From DATCLA01 sp036564195 (GTDB lineage: Bacteria; Bacillota; UBA4882; UBA8346): a DNA stretch of 12,376 nucleotides. Made by a program: the position numbers and the translations under genes. The stretch covers positions 1 through 12,376 of the forward strand of contig DATCLA010000232.1 in the NCBI GenBank assembly GCA_036564195.1, written 5' to 3'. Below, one piece after another: positions 7,169 to 12,376 of this stretch (positions are counted from its first letter, which is position 1; each line of letters begins with the position of its first letter). The notes beneath the pieces were generated by a model. The model was not told the origin of the DNA and did no database searches. It saw only the letters and a program-made list of their open reading frames with translations.

Positions 7169-7996
7169 TTAAACCACTTGAACTGTTTGACCTGCTTCAG
7201 TTTGCATAAATTTAATCGCCTTCATCGGACACTTCGCTACACAAACCCCGCAGGCTGTACATTTAGCCGGATCGATCGCCGCCAGATTATCGCTAAGCGT
7301 AATTGCCTGCGCCGGACAGTTTTTCACGCAAATCCCGCAGCCGATACAACCAACTTTACAGGCTTTCCGGACTTCAGGGCCCTTACTGTGGCTTTGGCAA
7401 AGCACCATCACCCGGCTGTCACTGTCAACTAGTTTAAGAAGGTTACGGGGACAAGCTTTTACACAAGCACCGCATCCGGTACATTTTTCCCGGTTGGTCT
7501 CAGGTAGTCCATTATCATTAATTCGCAAAGCACTGAATTTACAGGCACGGACACAGTTACCCAAACCGAGACAGCCGAATTCACACTGTTTAAACCCACC
7601 GTTTAACATTCCTGCGGCAGCACAGTCCTTAACTCCCAGATAATCAAAACGGTTGACGCCTTCCGCCTTGCCGCCCTGGCATCTGACTTGAGCAAATTGG
7701 GGTTTAATGTTTGGATCGGCCTCAACACCCATAATCGCAGCAATCTTTGCGGCGCAGGCGCTTTTCCCCACCGGGCAACCATTCACCGGAGCCGTACCGG
7801 CGACAATCGCCTCAGCCAAAGCACTGCAGCCAGCATAACCGCAGCCGCCACAGTTGGCTCCGGGTAAAACCTCTACGATAGCGGCTATTCGGGGATCAGA
7901 CTCCACTGCCATTTTTATGGAAGCAAAGGCAAGAATTAGTCCGAAAACTGCCCCGGAAACCCCTAATAAAATTATTGTAATCCCGATTGTCGACAT
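7169..7996 (-). CDS. rnfB: Rnf complex subunit RnfB, electron-input iron-sulphur protein
   Basis: RnfB is the membrane-anchored subunit thought to take electrons from reduced ferredoxin into the ferredoxin:NAD+ oxidoreductase complex. An N-terminal membrane helix (about 3-25) precedes the Fe-S domain with Cys49, Cys52, Cys57 and Cys74 in the CGGCGYAGC context. A cysteine-rich segment follows with Cys138, Cys142, Cys148 and Cys152 in CEFGCLGLGNC. Then come three ferredoxin motifs: Cys172/175/178/182, Cys217/220/223/227 and Cys246/249/252/256. By the crossover rule of bacterial ferredoxins this adds up to five [4Fe-4S] clusters, the multi-cluster form seen in clostridia rather than the shorter proteobacterial form. 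The 275 residues are near the middle of the family range. The ATG is preceded by GGAGG. It is the last gene of the operon, 15 bases after rnfA. Confidence 0.95.
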   Translation of the reverse strand: MSTIGITIILLGVSGAVFGLILAFASIKMAVESDPRIAAIVEVLPGANCGGCGYAGCSALAEAIVAGTAPVNGCPVGKSACAAKIAAIMGVEADPNIKPQFAQVRCQGGKAEGVNRFDYLGVKDCAAAGMLNGGFKQCEFGCLGLGNCVRACKFSALRINDNGLPETNREKCTGCGACVKACPRNLLKLVDSDSRVMVLCQSHSKGPEVRKACKVGCIGCGICVKNCPAQAITLSDNLAAIDPAKCTACGVCVAKCPMKAIKFMQTEAGQTVQVV

Positions 7997-8011
7997 TACA
8001 CTACCTCCCTA

Positions 8012-8659
8012 TCAGCTAAACAAATTGACCAGATAGGCTTGGTAAGTCGTCCAGTCAAACTTGGCAAAATATTCGAAAAACTGGGTTAAATTCAGACCGC
8101 TGAATCCTAAAAAGGCAATCGACATTAAACCGGCAGTTAGTAACGCGATGGGAAAACCATGTAACGCTTTGGGAATCGGAGCTTGGGAAATTTGTTCCCG
8201 AATTCCGGCAAACAGAACGATTCCTAAGGTAAAACCGAGGGCAGCCGCGATTCCGTGGATTACTGACAAAATAAAATTATAATTACTGTTATAGTTCAGT
8301 AAGGCTACACCCAGCACTGCACAGTTGGTCGTGATTAAGGGCAAATAAATACCCAGCGCCTGATACAACCCGGGACTTACTTTTTTAAGCACGATCTCCA
8401 CAAATTGGACCAAAACCGCAATCACTAAAATAAAAGCCAAGGTCTGCAATATTTCGATGTGAAAATACTCCAACACTTTCTGTACTCCATAGGTAATCCC
8501 TGAAGCCAGACCCATTACAAAGGTGACGGCAAAACCCATTCCCAGAGCAGTATCAACCTGGCGGGAAACTCCCAGGAACGGACAGATCCCTAAAAACCGC
8601 ACCAGAACGAAGTTATTGACTAAAATCGCACCGAAAATTAATACCAGAACATCAATCAT
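8012..8659 (-). CDS. rnfA: Rnf complex membrane subunit RnfA
   Basis: RnfA is an integral membrane subunit that, with RnfE, forms the ion-translocating core and binds a [2Fe-2S] cluster in the membrane. Cys26 in RFLGICPFLG and Cys113 in LITTNCAVLG are the two expected ligands, sitting in inverted half-repeats. There are about six hydrophobic segments. At 215 residues it is about 22 longer than the usual ~193. The conserved end (LMSIAFLGFSGL) is followed by roughly 26 extra residues rich in Phe, Tyr and Trp. ATG 8659 is chosen because AAGGAGG lies seven bases before it; the upstream in-frame GTG at 8686 has no such support. The start overlaps the rnfE stop as ATGA, which implies translational coupling. 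Confidence 0.95.
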   Translation of the reverse strand: MIDVLVLIFGAILVNNFVLVRFLGICPFLGVSRQVDTALGMGFAVTFVMGLASGITYGVQKVLEYFHIEILQTLAFILVIAVLVQFVEIVLKKVSPGLYQALGIYLPLITTNCAVLGVALLNYNSNYNFILSVIHGIAAALGFTLGIVLFAGIREQISQAPIPKALHGFPIALLTAGLMSIAFLGFSGLNLTQFFEYFAKFDWTTYQAYLVNLFS

Positions 8660-9279
8660 TGTTTGGCCTCCTTCCGCCCGTTCCACCAGTTCAAGCCACC
8701 CAACACCAGTCCGAGAGTGATAAAGGCCCCCGGTGGTAAGGCCATGATTAAGGCGGCCTTTTCTTGCGCAAAAATCTTAAATCCCGCAAAACCGAAATCT
8801 TTGGCTACCAGTAGAGTACCAGTACCCAATAATTCGCGAATCGTCCCCAAAGCTGTCAACGCCAGAGTAAATCCTAAACCCATTCCCAAACCGTCGGCAA
8901 AGGACTTGCCGACCGTCTGTTTGGAAGCAAAAGCCTCGGCACGGGCCAAAATGATACAATTAACCACGATTAACGGAATATAGATTCCCAAAACTTGATG
9001 GAGCCCGGGGAGATAAGCTGCCATCAACTTATCGACAATAGTAACAAAAGCAGCAATCACAACTACATAACAGGGAATCCGTACCTCCTCGGGAATGACC
9101 TTTCTCAGTAAAGAGATTAAGACATTTGACCCGATTAAGACTGCGGTGGCTGCCAATCCCATTCCGATCCCATTAAAAACAGCCACACTCAGAGCCAGGG
9201 TCGGACACATCCCCAACACCAGGCGAAAAGTAGGATTCTCATTGATAATCCCGTTTTTAACAATCTTCAAAAAGCTCAA
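8656..9279 (-). CDS. rnfE: Rnf complex membrane subunit RnfE
   Basis: RnfE is an integral membrane paralogue of RnfA, together with which it coordinates the intramembrane [2Fe-2S] cluster and forms the ion path. With the chosen start the protein has 207 residues and begins MSFLKIVKNGIINENP, the usual N-terminus of the family. Cys25 in LGMCPTLAL and Cys108 in LIVVNCII are the cluster ligands. The tail LNWWNGRKEAKQ is basic and cytoplasmic in type. A TTG start at 9279 is preferred because GGAGGTGAG (9284-9292) lies directly before it. The longer TTG at 9297 would add six residues that encode the ribosome binding site itself. The gene is separated from rnfG by 72 bases, the widest gap in the operon. 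Confidence 0.93.
   Translation of the reverse strand: MSFLKIVKNGIINENPTFRLVLGMCPTLALSVAVFNGIGMGLAATAVLIGSNVLISLLRKVIPEEVRIPCYVVVIAAFVTIVDKLMAAYLPGLHQVLGIYIPLIVVNCIILARAEAFASKQTVGKSFADGLGMGLGFTLALTALGTIRELLGTGTLLVAKDFGFAGFKIFAQEKAALIMALPPGAFITLGLVLGGLNWWNGRKEAKQ
8667..8673 (-). promoter_or_regulatory. Ribosome binding site fixing the rnfA start
   Basis: On the - strand AAGGAGG ends seven bases before ATG 8659. It lies inside the 3' end of rnfE and rules out the longer GTG start at 8686. Confidence 0.8.
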
Positions 9280-9283
9280 CCGG

Positions 9284-9292
9284 CTCACCTCC
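9284..9292 (-). promoter_or_regulatory. Ribosome binding site fixing the TTG start of rnfE
   Basis: GGAGGTGAG on the - strand is followed after four bases by TTG 9279. No ATG or GTG lies at a proper distance in this frame, so TTG is the likely start. Confidence 0.75.
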
Positions 9293-9351
9293 AGCAATCA
9301 TCATCTTTTAAACCTGTTTTGATCGAATAGCGTTAATGGCTAAACAATTTC

Positions 9352-9945
9352 CTATTCGGCGGGCTTACCCTGACCGGTCTGATTCCGGAATACTTGAAAC
9401 GCTTGATTAATACCGCGGGTAACTGCCCGGGAAGAGATCGTAGCCCCGGCGACTGCCTGAACCTGGCCCCCATCTTTGCTCACCTTCAAATCATGCTGGG
9501 GCTGGGCCTGTTGAATGGCTGACTGTTCTATAAAATCAGCTTCAGCAATTTTAGCGCCCAATCCGGGAGTATCATTCTGGCTTAATAAATAGACGCCGCC
9601 TACTTTAGCGTCGACCCCAATCCCTACCAACAATTGAATATCACTGCTATAGCCGTAAGTAGCTACTTTATAAACCCAACCAACCGGCTGGTCGGCTTTG
9701 GTCCCGACTTTGATATCCTGAATCCCGGCAGTATCCGGATTTTGTTGCACTTTGGCCAATTGATCCGCCGGGAGACTTTCAAACCGGTCGGCAGCAGGTA
9801 ATACCTGCCGGTAAGCATTAGCTTCCGCTAAGGCCTGATAAGCAGAGATCTTCGGTTCGGTAAAAGAGTTTACTAAGGCTAACAAACCTCCGGCTACGGC
9901 ACTGATTACCGCCAGAACCACTGAGAAACGTACATAATCACGCAT
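9352..9945 (-). CDS. rnfG: Rnf complex subunit RnfG, covalent flavoprotein
   Basis: RnfG is a single-span membrane protein whose extracytoplasmic domain carries FMN bound through a threonine by the ApbE flavin transferase. It relays electrons inside the complex. The N-terminal helix lies at about 7-27, and the rest is a soluble domain with the conserved TPGLGAKI (126-133) motif. The expected FMN site is Thr169 in AGATISS (166-172); the usual form is SGATxTS, so Ser166 is replaced by Ala. The 197 residues match the family. The ATG has GGAGGTG before it and overlaps the end of rnfD by eight bases, so the two are probably coupled. No apbE gene is in the window. Confidence 0.94.
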   Translation of the reverse strand: MRDYVRFSVVLAVISAVAGGLLALVNSFTEPKISAYQALAEANAYRQVLPAADRFESLPADQLAKVQQNPDTAGIQDIKVGTKADQPVGWVYKVATYGYSSDIQLLVGIGVDAKVGGVYLLSQNDTPGLGAKIAEADFIEQSAIQQAQPQHDLKVSKDGGQVQAVAGATISSRAVTRGINQAFQVFRNQTGQGKPAE

Positions 9946-10909
9946 GCTTCTTCACCTCCCCAAACCGTTTCGGGATCGTCATCCGGTCCAGCAGCGGAGT
10001 TACTGCATTCATGATTAAAATTGAATAGCAGACACCTTCGGGATAACCGCCGAAGGTTCTGATAATCATGGTCAGTAAACCACAACCGATCCCGAAATAG
10101 ATCCGTCCTTTGGGAGTCACCGGCGAAGTTACCCAGTCGGTCGCCATAAAGAAAGCGCCTAAAAACAAACCACCCGCCAGTAGATGCAGCAGCGGATCCT
10201 TCTGAAATACCAAGGCCAGAACTGCTACAGTTGCCAGATAGGCGCTGGGAATCCGCCAATCAATCACTTTGGTAATGAGCAGGTACAAACCGCCGATCAG
10301 CAACAGCAAGGCGGAGGTTTCACCTAAAGATCCGGAAACATTACCGAGGAACAAATTTAAGTAAGGAATTTGGAGATTCCAGTTTTGCAAGGTACCCATC
10401 TTGTCAAGACTTAAAGCGGTGGCGCCCGCAATTGCGTCCGCCTGGACTCCTGCCCAGCCTAAGGAGTTGGCTGGCCAGGACCAGGTGGTCATCGCCACCG
10501 GCCAGGAAGCCAGCATAAAAGCTCGTCCAATTAACGCCGGGTTAAAAGGGTTATGCCCTAATCCTCCAAAAATCTGCTTCGCTAAGCCGATGGATACCAC
10601 AGCCCCAACCCCAATCATCCACCATGGTAACTCCGGACTGACAGTTAACGCCAGTAACAATCCGGTCAGTGCCGCGCTACCGTCATTGATAGTGACCGGC
10701 CAGTGCATTGCCTTTTGAATTACATATTCGGTGAACACTGCCACAGTCACTGATACTACAATTAAGCCCAAGGCTTTTAAGCCAAAAGTCAATACACTAA
10801 AGAGTGTTGCCGGAGCTAAAGCTAACAGCACCCGTTTCATTGCTTTCTCAGTTGTCAATCCGGCAGCCACATGGGGTGCCGGTGAGACCACTACCTCTGG
10901 ACCAAGCAT
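9938..10909 (-). CDS. rnfD: Rnf complex membrane subunit RnfD
   Basis: RnfD is a multi-spanning flavoprotein related to NqrB, with covalently bound FMN, and takes part in electron relay and ion transport. The chosen start gives 323 residues. Conserved blocks are DGSAALTGLLLALTVSP (76-92), GGLGHNPFNPALIGRAF (115-131) and, near the C-terminus, MATDWVTSP and FGGYPEGVCYS. The expected FMN site is Thr164 in AGATALS (161-167); again Ala stands where Ser is usual. ATG 10909 is chosen because AAAGGAGAGG lies just upstream. The GTG at 10927 would make that ribosome binding site part of the protein. The gene starts 36 bases after rnfC and overlaps rnfG by eight bases. Confidence 0.94.
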   Translation of the reverse strand: MLGPEVVVSPAPHVAAGLTTEKAMKRVLLALAPATLFSVLTFGLKALGLIVVSVTVAVFTEYVIQKAMHWPVTINDGSAALTGLLLALTVSPELPWWMIGVGAVVSIGLAKQIFGGLGHNPFNPALIGRAFMLASWPVAMTTWSWPANSLGWAGVQADAIAGATALSLDKMGTLQNWNLQIPYLNLFLGNVSGSLGETSALLLLIGGLYLLITKVIDWRIPSAYLATVAVLALVFQKDPLLHLLAGGLFLGAFFMATDWVTSPVTPKGRIYFGIGCGLLTMIIRTFGGYPEGVCYSILIMNAVTPLLDRMTIPKRFGEVKKHA

Positions 10910-10914
10910 CAAAT

Positions 10915-10924
10915 CCTCTCCTTT
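10915..10924 (-). promoter_or_regulatory. Ribosome binding site fixing the rnfD start
   Basis: AAAGGAGAGG on the - strand lies within ten bases of ATG 10909. This makes the GTG at 10927 an unlikely start. Confidence 0.7.
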
Positions 10925-10945
10925 CACTCGCCAGTACGATCCTCG

Positions 10946-12256
10946 TTATTTTTTACGGGCAGCTAAAATTTTCGTTTTGGCGCTCTTGATATTCTGAATG
11001 ATCGGCCGCCCGGCCGGACAGACAAAGGTACAGGAGCCGCACTCCCGGCGATCCAGAACCCCATAAGCTTCGGCCTGGGCCAAGTCGCCGGCTTCAATGG
11101 CTTTCCCGATCAGACAGGGCATCAGACGATAAGGACAAACATCAACACAGCGGGCACAACGTACACAGGTTGAGTTTTGCAACTGTCGGAGCTCACCGCG
11201 CTCCTGTACCAAAACTCCGGAAGTAGTTTTAACTACTGGCAGATCTAAGCGGTATTGCGCCGGCCCGGTCATCGGGCCCCCCAAAATAACCTGCCCCGGA
11301 GTCCCGCTGAAACCGCCGCAAAAATCCACCAGCTCACTGACTAAAGTACCCAGTCGGACGCGGAGATTTTGCGGGTTGGCTACGGCTCCAGTAACCGTGA
11401 CCACCCGACTGATCAACGGTAATCCTTCTTTAATGGCCTGGGCTAGAGTGACTGCGGTCGCAATATTGTTCACTACTACGCCCACATCAGCCGGCAAACC
11501 GCCGGCTGGTACCACCCGCCCGGTTATGGCCTGAATTAACATTTTCTCTTCACCCTGAGGGTATTTAACTTTCAGGGGCACAACTTTAATGCGCCGGTCG
11601 GACGCAGCTTCCTGTTGTAAAATTCTGATTGCATCTGGTTTATTGACTTCGATCCCGATATAACCCACTGCTACCCCAGCAGCCTGCATCATTGCCTGTA
11701 ACCCCAAGATTACATCAGCTGGTTGCTCAACCATGAGCCGATGATCGCAGGTTAAGTAAGGCTCACATTCCGCCCCGTTTAAAATCACCATTTGCAAGGT
11801 TTTTCCTTCTGGCGGCTGATACTTGACATGAGTCGGAAATCCGGCGCCTCCCATTCCGACTAACCCAATTTGCTGCATCAACTCCCGTAGCTCAGTAGGA
11901 GTCCATTGCTCTAAAAGCTTAACCGGTAATAAACTTTTAGCACCGGAATGGTCGTTTTCAATCACAATCGACATCACGTCTTTACCGCTGGCATGGGGCA
12001 GCTTTTTAATTGCAATTACTTTACCGGCAATACTGGCATGTACCGGAACTGATACGAAACCCTTGGCTTTAGCAATTGTCTCACCCAGTTTTACCCGGTC
12101 GCCAACAGCTACACAGATTTCTGCTGGTGCCCCAATATGTTGCTGCACCGGCAGGAATACTTGTTCCGGCTCGGGTAGCTCCACGATGGGTTTGGCAGCA
12201 GTTGCTTCCTTACAGTAACGCAGATGGACACCACCCCGAAAAGTTTTGGTAAGCAT
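10946..12256 (-). CDS. rnfC: Rnf complex subunit RnfC, NADH-site flavin and iron-sulphur protein
   Basis: RnfC is the peripheral cytoplasmic subunit where NAD+ is reduced; it resembles the 51-kDa Nuo subunit. An N-terminal lipoyl-like domain spans about 30-100. GMGGAGFPTHVK (134-145) and GAECEPYLTCDHRLM (161-175) mark the FMN/NAD-binding domain. A ligand-binding SLBB-like part follows at about 240-330. The C-terminal first cluster motif is complete, with Cys364, Cys367, Cys370 and Cys374. The second reads RRECGSCTFVCP (403-414), with Cys406, Cys409 and Cys413, but Arg403 sits where the first Cys of CIECG is expected. The 436 residues match clostridial RnfC without the long repeat tail of proteobacterial forms. 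It is the first gene of the operon, with AGAGGTGA before the ATG. Confidence 0.95.
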   Translation of the reverse strand: MLTKTFRGGVHLRYCKEATAAKPIVELPEPEQVFLPVQQHIGAPAEICVAVGDRVKLGETIAKAKGFVSVPVHASIAGKVIAIKKLPHASGKDVMSIVIENDHSGAKSLLPVKLLEQWTPTELRELMQQIGLVGMGGAGFPTHVKYQPPEGKTLQMVILNGAECEPYLTCDHRLMVEQPADVILGLQAMMQAAGVAVGYIGIEVNKPDAIRILQQEAASDRRIKVVPLKVKYPQGEEKMLIQAITGRVVPAGGLPADVGVVVNNIATAVTLAQAIKEGLPLISRVVTVTGAVANPQNLRVRLGTLVSELVDFCGGFSGTPGQVILGGPMTGPAQYRLDLPVVKTTSGVLVQERGELRQLQNSTCVRCARCVDVCPYRLMPCLIGKAIEAGDLAQAEAYGVLDRRECGSCTFVCPAGRPIIQNIKSAKTKILAARKK

Positions 12257-12376
12257 TTTGTCACCTCTTATTAATCAACATTACTATAAAAACTCCGTCA
12301 GATTTCCCTTCTAAAATGCTATATAATTGATTTATCCTAGTAAAACCCCATCTATAAATATATATCATTACTGATC
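12257..12376 (-). promoter_or_regulatory. Leader of the rnf operon, promoter not resolved
   Basis: The 120 bases before rnfC are very AT-rich and carry no gene. On the - strand TATAGT (complement of 12283-12288) is a possible -10 box and AGAGGTGA is the ribosome binding site. I find no good -35 hexamer at 16-18 bases. A second TATATA-type box lies further up. The true promoter may extend past the window edge. Confidence 0.3.

Noticed and set aside
7161..7184. AGTTCA/TGAACT inverted repeat over the rnfB stop codon
   Set aside because: It has only six base pairs and a 12-base loop; the adjacent 13-bp hairpin is the much better terminator.
7178..9322. Plus-strand reading frames across rnfB, rnfA and rnfE
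   Set aside because: They are shadows of well-conserved minus-strand genes, with biased composition (Pro, Lys, Thr rich) and no start signals.
9325..9357. Inverted repeat GAATAG/CTATTC after the rnfG stop as an internal terminator
   Set aside because: Six base pairs with a 21-base loop and no T-run is too weak, and it lies inside an operon whose next gene must be transcribed.
9906..10259. Minus-strand frame of 117 codons overlapping rnfD and rnfG
   Set aside because: It is out of frame within rnfD and shows no family resemblance.
1..12376. CRISPR arrays, insertion sequences, phage genes or defence systems
   Set aside because: No regularly spaced repeats, transposase, integrase or defence-type proteins were seen, and the tRNA gene at the left edge shows no adjacent integrase or repeated 3' end.

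Overview
The window looks like ordinary chromosome of an anaerobic, probably Firmicutes/Clostridia-like bacterium of middling GC content. The reasons are the complete clostridial-order Rnf operon (rnfCDGEAB), a tRNA with encoded CCA, strong GGAGG-type ribosome binding sites, TTG/ATG start usage, a ROK/XylR-type sugar repressor, and Rho-independent terminators. I cannot assign a genus from the sequence alone.

Layout. Bases 1-76 are a tRNA-Pro(CGG) whose first base lies just outside the window, followed by a terminator (112-133). A 250-base leader with a plausible sigma-A promoter precedes htpG (392-2308, + strand), the Hsp90 chaperone. A hairpin separates htpG from a convergent DedA-family membrane protein gene (2373-2996, - strand). 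A 250-base AT-rich intergenic region follows, with an operator-like inverted repeat. Then comes a three-gene + strand sugar cassette: a ROK-family repressor (3251-4405), an FGGY xylulokinase-type kinase (4423-5922) and a xylose isomerase-family protein (5961-7091). A 13-bp hairpin terminator at 7104-7137 closes it. Converging on this terminator from the right is the six-gene Rnf operon on the - strand: rnfC 12256-10946, rnfD 10909-9938, rnfG 9945-9352, rnfE 9279-8656, rnfA 8659-8012, rnfB 7996-7169. The last 120 bases are the rnf leader.

How the genes work together. The isomerase (aldose to ketose) and kinase (ketose to ketose 5-phosphate) would feed pentose into the pentose phosphate pathway under control of the ROK repressor; no transporter gene is present here. 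The Rnf complex oxidises reduced ferredoxin made during sugar fermentation, reduces NAD+ and pumps Na+ or H+. HtpG and DedA are housekeeping genes with no evident link to either cassette.

I found no clearly new multi-gene system. The points most worth a second look are within known families. The isomerase aligns with actinobacterial-type xylose isomerases but carries His at a position normally filled by a metal-binding Asp. RnfC lacks the first cysteine of its second iron-sulphur motif. RnfD and RnfG both have Ala-Gly-Ala-Thr instead of Ser-Gly-Ala-Thr at the expected covalent FMN site. RnfA has a C-terminal extension. Start sites were re-assigned from ribosome binding sites for htpG, xylB, xylA, rnfD, rnfE and rnfA.
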